Assembly: GCF_030687715.1 (NCBI RefSeq)
Contig: NZ_CP117445.1
Location: 6,162,501 to 6,226,500, forward strand
DNA length: 64,000 nt
Direction: 5' to 3'
Origin: Pseudomonas sp. FP2196
GTDB taxonomy: Bacteria > Pseudomonadota > Gammaproteobacteria > Pseudomonadales > Pseudomonadaceae
The notes below the pieces were generated by a model. That model had not been told where the DNA came from and did not search any database. It was given only the letters and a program-made list of their open reading frames with translations. A program made the position numbers and the translations under genes. Shown here piece after piece: positions 34,728-45,346 of the stretch. The stretch's first letter is position 1. Every line of letters starts with the position of its first letter.

Positions 34728-35898
34728 GCGAACCTCCTTGATCAATAAATGCACAGCGCGCCCAACCGATGGCGCGCTGCCCGTCCGCCGGCAACCGGCC
34801 GTCGCGAAGGCGGGTGAAGGTAAGCAGATCCGGGCTTTGTTGCAACGAATAACCGGCGAGCGCATCGGAGCCTTCACAACCCCGGGCCTGCAAAGTGATC
34901 CGTGCGGGCCAAGCGCTGTCGAGGTTGCCACGGTTGTTCAGGGTGATGTCGTAGAGGCCGCTCTGCTCACGCAACGTAAGACCGAGCTGGCTGCTTAACG
35001 CATCGCCCCGGGCAACGGCGCGCAGCGTGGTCAGGCTCCAGGCGCGGCGGTCGTTGACCAGCGGCAGGCGAAACCAGATCAGCCCGGCCAGATGCTTTGG
35101 CGGATTTTCACGCAGTGCTTTGCCGAGTCGGCTCAGTTGCAGTGGAACGGCGAGCAGTTCACGGCGCTGCCCGCCACGCTCAAGCGGCACTTCACTTTCC
35201 ACCACCGGCGCGCCGTCGACATCCGGCAACAGCGCCACACCGTAAGCGGGCAACGCCAGATAAAACGGTTTATCGGTGATTTCCCCCCAGGCCTCGGCCC
35301 AACGCCGCGCCTGCTCAGCGTCGAACAAACCGCGGCGCGGGTCACTGACGGCATGCACTTGCAGCACGCTGCTGTCGACTGTCGCCAGCAAGTTCGGCAA
35401 TTGCGCACTGTCGAGCCAGGCCGGCAGCGCGGTGATGCTCAGAGGCAACGATTGCGGGAGTGCCGAGCGTAGATGAGTGAGGAATTCTGCATAGGCCGGC
35501 AGCCGCGCATTGCCGGCATCGTGGTCGATCTCCACGCCACTCAGGGTCAGGCCCTGCGCCTGCCAGTCACTGATGACCTGAAGGATCTGCGCCGTGACCT
35601 GCTGCTGATCCAGCGCCTTGAGTTGGCCGTCGAGACGAATCACCGCAATCAGTGGGCGGCCATCGCTTTTCAGCAACGGCGGGGCGATACGCGCGCGGCT
35701 CCATCCGGCATTCGGGAATGCCTGCAACGCCAGCACCCGCAAGGTGGAAAAATCACGTTGGCTATCGCGCAATGCCGCCTCATGGGCCGACGTCCACTGG
35801 CGTTGCCAGACGTAGAGTTGCTGATCGAGTGGCGCTGCGCTCTGCTGTTCACAGGCAGACAGCATGAGCAAAGCCAACAGACCGACGATAAAGCGCAT
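34714..35898 (-). CDS. DUF3142 lipoprotein, glycosidase-like fold
   Basis: A 394-residue lipoprotein starting at ATG 35898, with signal and lipobox LLALLMLSAC. The domain that follows (IAVIRLDGQLKALDQQQVTAQILQVISDWQ.., LSGVEIDHDAGNARLPAYAEFLTHLR, LSITALPAWLD, FYLALPAYGVALLPDV) has the look of a TIM-barrel glycoside-hydrolase-like protein of the DUF3142 family. No catalytic acid pair can be assigned with confidence beyond the Glu and Asp of GVEIDHD. It precedes and overlaps the TPR-like partner gene. Confidence 0.78.
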   Translation of the reverse strand: MRFIVGLLALLMLSACEQQSAAPLDQQLYVWQRQWTSAHEAALRDSQRDFSTLRVLALQAFPNAGWSRARIAPPLLKSDGRPLIAVIRLDGQLKALDQQQVTAQILQVISDWQAQGLTLSGVEIDHDAGNARLPAYAEFLTHLRSALPQSLPLSITALPAWLDSAQLPNLLATVDSSVLQVHAVSDPRRGLFDAEQARRWAEAWGEITDKPFYLALPAYGVALLPDVDGAPVVESEVPLERGGQRRELLAVPLQLSRLGKALRENPPKHLAGLIWFRLPLVNDRRAWSLTTLRAVARGDALSSQLGLTLREQSGLYDITLNNRGNLDSAWPARITLQARGCEGSDALAGYSLQQSPDLLTFTRLRDGRLPADGQRAIGWARCAFIDQGGSHVDP

Positions 35899-35959
35899 AC
35901 CTTGCAAACCCCTGACAGCACAGGGCTGCAAGGTTACACAAAACTCAGTTGCAAAAGCT

Positions 35960-36775
35960 TCAAGGCTTGCGGGCGATGATCACCTGACTTTTCGCCACGA
36001 CCGCATCCAGCGCCTGCTTGATCTGCGCCCCGCGTGGCGAGTCCAGCACCGCTTGCCAGGTGTCGGCCCAATGATTGAGCAGTGGATGATCAGGGTTACT
36101 GAAATCGACCTTGGCTTCCCAGAACAACAACATCCACATCGACCAGTAAAAGCCGTACTGGCTGTGGCTGATGATCTCAAGGCCGGCCTCACTGACCATG
36201 GACTTGAACTGCTCTTCGCTGATGATCCGGATGTGGTTGGGTTTCTGAAAATACTCCGGCGCCGCGATGTCTTTTTGCAGGTCTTCGGAGCTGGGGTGCG
36301 GCACGCTCAACAGGTACAACGCGCCTGGCTTGCCGACGCGCACCAGCTCGGCGAGAAACTGCGCCGGGTCGTCGACGTGTTCAATGACTTCGGTGGACAC
36401 CACGCGGGTCGCTGTCGCGTCGGCAATCGGCAACGGATTGCAATCGGTGACATGGCATTCGATATCGCGCGCCGGGGTGTCGCTCAGTCGCTGACGCGTC
36501 GCCTCGACCTTGGCGCCGTCGATGTCGGCAATGATGATCTTCGCCCCACGCATACCGCAGAAATGCACGTTGCCACCATCACCGCAGCCGACATCCAGGA
36601 GCGTGTCGTCAGCACTCACGGGAAAGCCTGTGAACAGCTCGCCGGTTGCCTGGTTGAACCAGCCGCTGAGCATCGCGTCGTGCAGGCCGAGCATGTACGG
36701 ATCAGTCTTCTCGGCGACCGCAACGGAAGGCTGTGCAGACGTCGCCGCCGTGAGTTTCTTCAAAAGGCTCAGCAT
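35960..36775 (-). CDS. Class I SAM-dependent methyltransferase (CPA modification operon)
   Basis: A 271-residue methyltransferase. SAM site TLLDVGCGDGGNVHFCG (near residues 58-74), acidic loop IIIADIDGAKVEATRQRL, and post-motif DPAQFLAELVRVGKPGALYLLSVPHP. It is the last gene of a four-gene operon that diverges from the rhamnan cluster; its start overlaps the acyltransferase stop by 7 bases. In P. aeruginosa the corresponding block contains methyltransferases needed for methyl-rhamnose on the A-band chain (from memory). The same use here is likely but unproved. Confidence 0.85.
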   Translation of the reverse strand: MLSLLKKLTAATSAQPSVAVAEKTDPYMLGLHDAMLSGWFNQATGELFTGFPVSADDTLLDVGCGDGGNVHFCGMRGAKIIIADIDGAKVEATRQRLSDTPARDIECHVTDCNPLPIADATATRVVSTEVIEHVDDPAQFLAELVRVGKPGALYLLSVPHPSSEDLQKDIAAPEYFQKPNHIRIISEEQFKSMVSEAGLEIISHSQYGFYWSMWMLLFWEAKVDFSNPDHPLLNHWADTWQAVLDSPRGAQIKQALDAVVAKSQVIIARKP

Positions 36776-37923
36776 GAGGTGGCTCCAGAGGATGGGACGG
36801 CGGTGGGTGACGTACCGAGGCGTTTGACCAGTGCTGCGCCGCGGTTGCGCATAGGCATTTCGATGAAACGGTAATTGAGTTCGCTGAGCAGCGCGATCAG
36901 GCCGAAAGCGATTACCAGCGTCAGAATCGGATGGCCGGCAGGGCTTGGCAGACCGGCGCTCTGTAACCGGAAAATCAGTTCACGCACCAGTTGATAGGCC
37001 GGAATGTGGACCAGATAGATGCCGTAGGAGCGGCTGCCGATCCACGCCATCACCCGTTGCGCATGGCCGGCGGGCAACAGATAGTTGCGATTGTAAGAAG
37101 CAATCCAGACCAGCACCGCGCTGAGCAGCGCGATCGAACCGAGGCGGTAATTGGCGAAGGTGAACCGGTCGGTAGCCATGAAACTCATCAGCAAACCGGT
37201 AGCGATCAAGGCCAAAATCCCGACCCAGGGCCTGCGCAGACACGTCGGCTGCCAGCGCTGATAACCCGGCTGCGCACTCCACATTGCCAACAGCACGCCG
37301 AGAGCCAGGGCGTCGGTGCGCACGGCCATCAGCAATGGCGTGCGCATCGTGAAAATCTGCACGGCGACCAGCGCCAGCAATGCCCAGACCAGATGCTTGC
37401 GACAGAGCAGAATCAACAGCGGAAACAGCAGGTAGAACTGCTCCTCCAGTGACAGGCTCCAGTAGACGAAGCTGCTGCCGTACTCATAGTGAAAGAAGCT
37501 GTCTGCGAAACGGAAGTTGGCGTACTGCAACACACCCGCCAGCGTTGCTTGCAGGTTGGCGTACAGCGAACCGAACGCACCCGAACGATTGAGAAACACA
37601 CACGCCAGCAGCATCAGAGCCAACCATAACCAGGCCGATGGCAACAGCCGAAAAGCCCGGCGCAGCCAGAAGTTGCGCGTCTGTTGCCAGTATTCCTGGC
37701 GGGTTGTGCACCCTTGCAGCGCCGGGATCAGGCCACGGGCGATGACAAAACCGGAGATGGCGAAAAACAGATCGACGCCCCACCACGGCTGGGCCCAGGC
37801 GTGAATTTTTTCCAGCAGCGGCACCGGGTCGGCAAACAGGCTGCCCTGCAAGTGATGGAACAGCACCCCCAGCACCGCGATCGCACGCAGGACCTCAATG
37901 TCCATGATCCGTTTGCTGTTCAT
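36769..37923 (-). CDS. Acyltransferase-3 family O-acetyltransferase
   Basis: A 384-residue membrane protein with about ten spans, of the OafA/YrhL acyltransferase-3 family. The first helix MDIEVLRAIAVLGVLFHHL carries the conserved Arg and His, and LSLEEQFYLLFPLLILL is the typical middle block. It probably moves acetyl groups onto a surface polysaccharide sugar. It sits between a glycosyltransferase and a methyltransferase with overlapping ends (4 and 7 bases), so it is part of the same tailoring operon. Confidence 0.88.
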   Translation of the reverse strand: MNSKRIMDIEVLRAIAVLGVLFHHLQGSLFADPVPLLEKIHAWAQPWWGVDLFFAISGFVIARGLIPALQGCTTRQEYWQQTRNFWLRRAFRLLPSAWLWLALMLLACVFLNRSGAFGSLYANLQATLAGVLQYANFRFADSFFHYEYGSSFVYWSLSLEEQFYLLFPLLILLCRKHLVWALLALVAVQIFTMRTPLLMAVRTDALALGVLLAMWSAQPGYQRWQPTCLRRPWVGILALIATGLLMSFMATDRFTFANYRLGSIALLSAVLVWIASYNRNYLLPAGHAQRVMAWIGSRSYGIYLVHIPAYQLVRELIFRLQSAGLPSPAGHPILTLVIAFGLIALLSELNYRFIEMPMRNRGAALVKRLGTSPTAVPSSGATSC

Positions 37924-39221
37924 GCTCCGGGGATTTCCACGGTCACACCACGGCGCTCGAACAACTGCGCAAAGAAAACCCGTAATCGCTGTTCAGCGAC
38001 TGCCTGGCTGCAGAACGCTTGCAGGCTGCTGACCGCTTGCGCCGACATCCGGGCATAACGCGCCGGGTCGTTTTTTGCCACGGCATAACTCTCCCGATAG
38101 GCCGCGCACAACGACGCCCAGTTGGTCATGTAGCGCAGCGTACGAAAGGCCTTGCGCGGATCGTGCGGCCAGGCTGTGAGCTCATCGGTCGACTCGATCA
38201 GGAACGCATTTTCGGCGCTCAGGTAATCAATCATCGCGGTGGTGCGCGGGGCCACCGCCGGTTTGCCGCACGACATGAATTCCATCAGCGGCAAGCATTG
38301 GCCCTCGCCGTATGACGTATTCACTACATAACGAGTGGCCTGGACCAGCCGCTCGTAGTCGGGATCGGCAAGGTAGCCGTAGATCAGCACGATACGGCAG
38401 CGATAAGACTGATTTTTGTACAGGTGATGCAGGATGTCGCTCAGCGCTTCTTCGGCATCGTGGTGCGTGAGCTTGAGCACCAGCGTGGCGTCTTCGATGT
38501 CGCGAAAACTCACGCAGAACGCGCTGAGCATGTCTTCCCAATTCTTGCGCCCATCACCGGGATTGAACACTGAGGTGTACACCACACCGTCAAGCAGCAG
38601 CTCCTGCTCGGTAAGGGGTGCCTCAAAGTCGATGCCTTTGCCACTGCGCAAATGCATCGGGCCGAAGGCATTCAGATCCAGTTTTCGACTGTCGGCCACC
38701 AGGCCTTTGATCTTCAACCGCACCGTAGCCACCAGCGACTGCCCTTGCAACTGCGCGCCGCGGGCTGCGAAGCGATCCCATACCGGCGCTGGTACCGCGA
38801 CAATCGGGTAATCAGCCTCCATTGCTTCGCGCACGGCGTTGACCGTGTAGCTGGAATGGGTAATGGCAGCACCACAAGCGTGCAGCACGGTGCGCCAGTC
38901 ATTACGCGGTTCACCGGCAAACGGTTCGTTGGGGATCGTGCTGAATTCCCATGCAAACACCGGGAGCGTCGGACACGCCAGGTTCACCGGCGTGCGATGC
39001 GGTGGGGAAAAGGACAAGAACACACAGGGCTCGCCCCGAGCCAGACACTCCAGATAGAGCGCATCGACTTCGACCTGCGGGTCTGCCACTTCCACCACGC
39101 GTCCGAGGCGCTCGAGTACCGGGCGATACTCCTTGAGCACGAAGTAGTAGCTGTATTCCGAACGGCCCAGGTTCTGAGCGATGGTGTGCTGGTTGGTTTC
39201 CGAATGAATGATGATCAGCAT
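37920..39221 (-). CDS. Glycosyltransferase family 4-like protein (second of tandem pair)
   Basis: A 433-residue glycosyltransferase. The N-terminal block IIHSETNQHTIAQNLGRSEYSYYFVLKEYRP and the C-terminal GT-B half (VVYTSVFNPGDGRKNWEDMLSAF, YVVNTSYGEGQCLPLMEFMSCGKPAVAP) identify it. The E-x7-E-like ligand motif is GEGQCLPLMEF. It is clearly paralogous to the neighbouring 525-residue protein but lacks its central insert. It probably adds or caps sugars of the common polysaccharide antigen; donor and acceptor are unknown. The start overlaps the neighbour's stop by 7 bases. Confidence 0.85.
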   Translation of the reverse strand: MLIIIHSETNQHTIAQNLGRSEYSYYFVLKEYRPVLERLGRVVEVADPQVEVDALYLECLARGEPCVFLSFSPPHRTPVNLACPTLPVFAWEFSTIPNEPFAGEPRNDWRTVLHACGAAITHSSYTVNAVREAMEADYPIVAVPAPVWDRFAARGAQLQGQSLVATVRLKIKGLVADSRKLDLNAFGPMHLRSGKGIDFEAPLTEQELLLDGVVYTSVFNPGDGRKNWEDMLSAFCVSFRDIEDATLVLKLTHHDAEEALSDILHHLYKNQSYRCRIVLIYGYLADPDYERLVQATRYVVNTSYGEGQCLPLMEFMSCGKPAVAPRTTAMIDYLSAENAFLIESTDELTAWPHDPRKAFRTLRYMTNWASLCAAYRESYAVAKNDPARYARMSAQAVSSLQAFCSQAVAEQRLRVFFAQLFERRGVTVEIPGA

Positions 39222-40792
39222 GAAGCGTTATCCGTCACTGGCGCAGCATCCAGAGTGCGCGGCACAAGTCCGAAAAAATCAGCCATGCGCTTTTGCACTG
39301 GCGCGAACGCGCAGTAATCGTGCATGCGTGCAATCGCAGCAGCGGACATGCGCTGGTAATCCTCAGGCTGCGTTTTGGCCATTCGATAGCTGCTTTCATA
39401 AGCGCTTTTCAGCGAGCCCCAATCGGGCCGATGACGCAGTGTGCGATAGATGATGCGACTGTCTTGCGGCCAGATGGTGAGTTCTTCACTGGACTTGACC
39501 ACGAGCGCCACCGACTCATCGATGTAGTCTTCCATGGCCGTGTGATCCGGTGCGATCACCGGTTTGCCGCTGGACAGAAACTCCATCAACGGCAGACACA
39601 GCCCTTCGCAACGCGAAGCGTTGACGTAGAAACTGGCGGCTGCATAAAGCCTGGTGTACTGCGCGTCGTCCAGATAACCGTGCATCACCACCACCCGGCA
39701 AGCAAAGGGTGAAAGCTGCGCGAGCAAGGTCATCATTTCGCTGTAGTACGACGCCAGATCGTTCTGGGTGATCTTCAGCACCAGTGTCGCATCGGCTCTT
39801 TCGCGCAAGGCCCAGCAGAACGCGGTGATCAGTTGATGCCAGTTCTTGCGGCCATCCTTGGGGTTGAACACGCTGACGTAGATCACGCCGTCGACCGCTA
39901 TGTCGACCACCGACGAGGTGTCCGGCAGGTTCAGCGGCTCGGGTTCGATAACCGGTACCGGTTGCGGGCCGCAAATGGCCGGCAGGCGTTTCTCGAGCCA
40001 GCCGTGCAATACGTCCGGGACACGATCGCGAACTCCTTCCCAATACCAGTTGTGCAAAAACTTCGACCGCGGCAACGGTGGTGCGTAGTCGCGTCCTGCA
40101 TTCAGCAACCACAGACGCAGGTAATGCCGGGCAATGATCAGGCGGCGTTTGAAGGTCAGCGGTGGCGGTCGGGCTGCCTCGAGCTCGGCGGCCAGAATTG
40201 CTTCCTGCTCGGCGGTCAGTGGTGTCGGGAGCAATGCATCGGCCGACAACCCGAGCGTTCGGGTATCGAAGATGCAGCCCTTGATGGAAAGCACCGCGCC
40301 GGGATTGATCGGCCTACAGACGTGTTGCTCGCGAATCGCCGCAAAGTTCTCCCACAGCGGCGTCGGCAACACCAACACTGGAAAGTCTTCGCCCATGGCC
40401 CGGCGAATGGCTCGGGCAGTGTGGCTCGACAAGGTGATGACCCGGCCCTGGCGCGCAAACATCTGCGTCCAGTCATGGCGCGGATCGTTGTCCCACTGCT
40501 CATCCGGGATCGAGTCAAACTCCCATGCCACGACGCAAATCGTCGGACACTCAAGTTCCGTGGGGGTTTTATGCGCAGGGGTGAACGACAGAAACACGCT
40601 GTCCTGGCCAGCCGCGCGCAGTTGCCGAAAAAGCGGATCGACTTCGGCGCTGGACGACACAATGTGCACCTGACCGAGACTCTCGAGTATCGGGCGATAG
40701 GCCTTGAGCACAAAGTAATAGCTGTATTCGGGACGTCCCAGGCTCTGGCTGATGGAGCGGTCGTTGACGTCCGAGTGAAGAATGAAATTCAT
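39215..40792 (-). CDS. Glycosyltransferase family 4-like protein (first of tandem pair, with insert)
   Basis: A 525-residue glycosyltransferase with the same N-terminal block as its neighbour (ILHSDVNDRSISQSLGRPEYSYYFVLKAYRP) and the same GT-B half (VIYVSVFNPKDGRKNWHQLITAF, YVNASRCEGLCLPLMEFLSSGKPVIAP). Relative to the neighbour it carries an extra segment of about 90 residues near 190-285, basic and aromatic (FKRRLIIARHYLRLWLLNAGRDY), possibly a membrane-contact region. It is the first gene of the tailoring operon, transcribed away from rmd across a 427-base spacer. Confidence 0.85.
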   Translation of the reverse strand: MNFILHSDVNDRSISQSLGRPEYSYYFVLKAYRPILESLGQVHIVSSSAEVDPLFRQLRAAGQDSVFLSFTPAHKTPTELECPTICVVAWEFDSIPDEQWDNDPRHDWTQMFARQGRVITLSSHTARAIRRAMGEDFPVLVLPTPLWENFAAIREQHVCRPINPGAVLSIKGCIFDTRTLGLSADALLPTPLTAEQEAILAAELEAARPPPLTFKRRLIIARHYLRLWLLNAGRDYAPPLPRSKFLHNWYWEGVRDRVPDVLHGWLEKRLPAICGPQPVPVIEPEPLNLPDTSSVVDIAVDGVIYVSVFNPKDGRKNWHQLITAFCWALRERADATLVLKITQNDLASYYSEMMTLLAQLSPFACRVVVMHGYLDDAQYTRLYAAASFYVNASRCEGLCLPLMEFLSSGKPVIAPDHTAMEDYIDESVALVVKSSEELTIWPQDSRIIYRTLRHRPDWGSLKSAYESSYRMAKTQPEDYQRMSAAAIARMHDYCAFAPVQKRMADFFGLVPRTLDAAPVTDNASC

Positions 40793-41219
40793 GGCATCCC
40801 ACGATGAAGCAGCCTTCCCGGCAGCCTCATGCTATGACGGCCCGGCGTCGGATCAAGTCGGCATCACTGGCGCTCGTCCTCCATCTTCAGGCACGTCTTT
40901 GTTCTTGTTTTAGTGGTCAGTTTCACCCCGTCGCACAATGCCCACGGTGAACCGACGGGAATGGCGACGAGGGGCATTCTAAACACATCCGTCGGGGATC
41001 CGTGAACCGCCCGGCGAGAATAAATCGGTCTACGCTTACGAGAACTGACCAGTCACGGTCTGGCCAGTTGAAATTGCTGTGCAATTGGCACAGATTGAAG
41101 ACAAACAACTACAACAACTGACTTCGCCTGTCTTTTAGCCAGTTTTTCTTTTGGTCTGACAGATCTTTCCTCAAAGCCTGTGGGAAAGTGGCGCAAGTTC
41201 AAGACCAAGGGGTCGCTGT
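40793..41219. promoter_or_regulatory. Divergent intergenic region of the CPA locus
   Basis: 427 bases without a gene, AT-richer than its surroundings, particularly 41030-41170. It must hold the promoters of both the tailoring operon and the rhamnan operon. I see no convincing JUMPstart element, hairpin terminator or clear sigma-54 site. The last part, AAGGGG at about 41206, serves the TTG start of rmd. Confidence 0.6.
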
Positions 41220-43102
<1,883 letters not shown>

Positions 43103-43105
43103 GCC

Positions 43106-44548
43106 ATGCTGATCCCCGTGATTCTGTCCGGCGGTGCCGGCACCCGTTTGTGGCCGGTGTCCCGCGAGGGCCATCCCAAGCCGTTCATGACCCTGCCCGA
43201 CGGCCAGTCGCTGCTGGGCAAGACTTACCAGCGTGCAGCAGCATTGCTGGACGGCTGGGGCGACATCGTCACGGTGACCAATCGCGAGTACTACTTCCAG
43301 AGCAAGGATCACTACTGCGCCGCCCACGTGTCGCGCCATCGCGGGCACTTCCTGCTGGAGCCGACCGGGCGCAACACTGCCCCGGCCATTGCCGCCGCTG
43401 CCCTTTCGCTGCAAGCGCTGCATGGCGACGACGCAATCATGGTGGTGATGCCCGCCGACCATTTGATCGTCAATCAGGACGCGCTGAAAAGTGCGGTCGA
43501 ACACGCGGTCAATCTGGCCAGGGACGGTTACCTGGTAACTTTCGGTGTGCTGCCGACGGCCCCGGAAACCGGCTTCGGCTACATCGAAACCGGTGCGCCG
43601 CTGGACGCCAAAGGCGCGGCCAAGGTGCAGCGCTTCGTGGAAAAACCCGACCTGCAAACCGCCACGCATTACCTGGAGAGCGGCAACTTCCTGTGGAACT
43701 CGGGCATGTTCTGCTTCACTACCGCGACCGTGCTTGCCGAGCTGCAACTGCACGCGCCAGAACTGCTGGAGCAGACCCGCGCCTGCATGGCCGCCAGCGC
43801 CCCGTTGGAAACCGTCGGCTGCCTGCAACAGGAACTGTCGCCGGTGCTGTTCGCTGAAATCACCGACATTTCCATCGACTATGCGTTGATGGAACGCTCG
43901 GAAAAAGTCGTGGTGGTGCCCGCCGGTTTCGACTGGAGCGATATCGGTTCGTGGGGCGCGGTGGCCGCACTGGTGCCGGCCGATGCCGACAACAACCGCG
44001 CCAGCGGCGAAGCGATTTTCATCGACAGCCACAACAACTTCGTCCAGAGCGAAGGCCGGCTGGTAGCCGCCGTCGGTGTGGATAACCTGATCATCGTCGA
44101 CACCGCCGATGCCGTGCTCGTGGCCCATGCCGACCGTGCGCAGGACGTGCGCCGCGTCGCCAAGCAGCTCAAGGACAAATCCCACGAAGCCTATCGCCTG
44201 CACCGCACCGTCAGCCGGCCCTGGGGCACCTACACCGTTCTCGAGGAAGGCCCGCGCTTCAAGATCAAACGCATCGTGGTCAAACCTGGCGGCAAGTTGT
44301 CCCTGCAAATGCACCATCACCGCAACGAACACTGGGTGGTGGTCGAAGGCATGGCCAAGGTGACCAACAATGGCTCCGGCACGACGCTGGTGGCCAAGAA
44401 CGAATCGACCTTTATCGCCGCCGGCCACAAGCATCGCCTGGAAAACCCCGGGGTGATCGATCTGGTGATCATTGAAGTGCAAAGCGGCGAATACCTGGGA
44501 GAGGACGACATCGTCCGCTTCGAAGACCAATACGGCAGGACGGTTTGA
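43106..44548 (+). CDS. wbpW: Phosphomannose isomerase/GDP-mannose pyrophosphorylase WbpW
   Basis: A 480-residue bifunctional type II PMI-GMP that makes mannose-6-phosphate and then GDP-mannose. The nucleotidyltransferase signature GGAGTRLWPVSREGHPKPF is at residues 9-27 and the sugar-binding FVEKP near 175. The C-terminal cupin has PGGKLSLQMHHHRNEHWVVVEG. It is homologous to AlgA and PslB, but the place between gmd and wzm identifies WbpW. The ribosome site is AAGGAG. Confidence 0.93.
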   Translation: MLIPVILSGGAGTRLWPVSREGHPKPFMTLPDGQSLLGKTYQRAAALLDGWGDIVTVTNREYYFQSKDHYCAAHVSRHRGHFLLEPTGRNTAPAIAAAALSLQALHGDDAIMVVMPADHLIVNQDALKSAVEHAVNLARDGYLVTFGVLPTAPETGFGYIETGAPLDAKGAAKVQRFVEKPDLQTATHYLESGNFLWNSGMFCFTTATVLAELQLHAPELLEQTRACMAASAPLETVGCLQQELSPVLFAEITDISIDYALMERSEKVVVVPAGFDWSDIGSWGAVAALVPADADNNRASGEAIFIDSHNNFVQSEGRLVAAVGVDNLIIVDTADAVLVAHADRAQDVRRVAKQLKDKSHEAYRLHRTVSRPWGTYTVLEEGPRFKIKRIVVKPGGKLSLQMHHHRNEHWVVVEGMAKVTNNGSGTTLVAKNESTFIAAGHKHRLENPGVIDLVIIEVQSGEYLGEDDIVRFEDQYGRTV

Positions 44549-45346
44549 ATGCTGCTTTCCCTGTATCGCTCGCTGCACAGCTACCGTGGATTCATCCTCG
44601 GTAGCGTGCAACGAGAGTTTCAAGCACGTTACCGCAACTCGCTGTTCGGTGCTTTGTGGCCGATCTTCAATCCACTGTCGATGATCATTGTTTACACCGT
44701 GATTTTTTCCCACATCATGCGCGCCCGTCTGCCCGGCGTGGATGACAGCATGGCCTACAGCGTCTACCTCTGCGCCGGCCTGCTGGCGTGGGGGCTGTTT
44801 TCGGAGATCACCCTGCGCAGTCAGACCATGTTTCTGGACAACGCAAATCTGCTGAAGAAAATCAGCTTCCCGCGGATCTGCCTGCCGGTGATTGTGTTGA
44901 TCAATGCCGGGATCAACTTCGCCATTATCATCGGGCTGTTTCTGGGCTTTTTGCTGTTGACCGGACGCTGGCCAGGCATGGCATTGCTGGCGTTGTTACC
45001 GTTGATAGCGCTGCAAATGATGTTCTGCGCAGGGCTGGGGATGGTCCTCGGCGTACTCAATGTGTTTTTCCGTGATGTCGGACAGCTCTTTGCCATCTGC
45101 TTGCAGTTCTGGTTCTGGCTGACGCCGATCGTGTATCCGATCAGCATCCTGCCGGAATGGGTGCAGCGTCTGCTGCAACTGAACCCGTTGACCAACCTGT
45201 TCAGCAGCTATCAGAACCTGTTTCTCTACGGTCAGTGGCCGGTCTGGAGTTCGCTGCTGCCGATCGCCATCACCGGGGCGGTCTTCTGCCTGATCGGGCT
45301 GCGGCTGTTTCGCCAGCGCGTCGGCGAAATGGTGGATGAACTCTGA
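44549..45346 (+). CDS. wzm: ABC transporter permease Wzm for O-polysaccharide
   Basis: A 265-residue ABC-2 permease with six spans. LVKREFQ-like start SVQREFQARYRNSLFGALWPIFNPLSM and the end block QFWFWLTPIVYPISILPEWVQRLLQLNPLTNLF are typical of Wzm/TagG. With Wzt it moves the undecaprenyl-linked rhamnan chain to the periplasm. The start follows the wbpW stop with no gap, and the stop shares one base with wzt. Confidence 0.94.
   Translation: MLLSLYRSLHSYRGFILGSVQREFQARYRNSLFGALWPIFNPLSMIIVYTVIFSHIMRARLPGVDDSMAYSVYLCAGLLAWGLFSEITLRSQTMFLDNANLLKKISFPRICLPVIVLINAGINFAIIIGLFLGFLLLTGRWPGMALLALLPLIALQMMFCAGLGMVLGVLNVFFRDVGQLFAICLQFWFWLTPIVYPISILPEWVQRLLQLNPLTNLFSSYQNLFLYGQWPVWSSLLPIAITGAVFCLIGLRLFRQRVGEMVDEL

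Noticed and set aside
41059..41077. Possible sigma-54 promoter (CTGGCCAGTTGAAATTGCT) before rmd
   Set aside because: GG and GC elements are 14 bases apart instead of the required 12.
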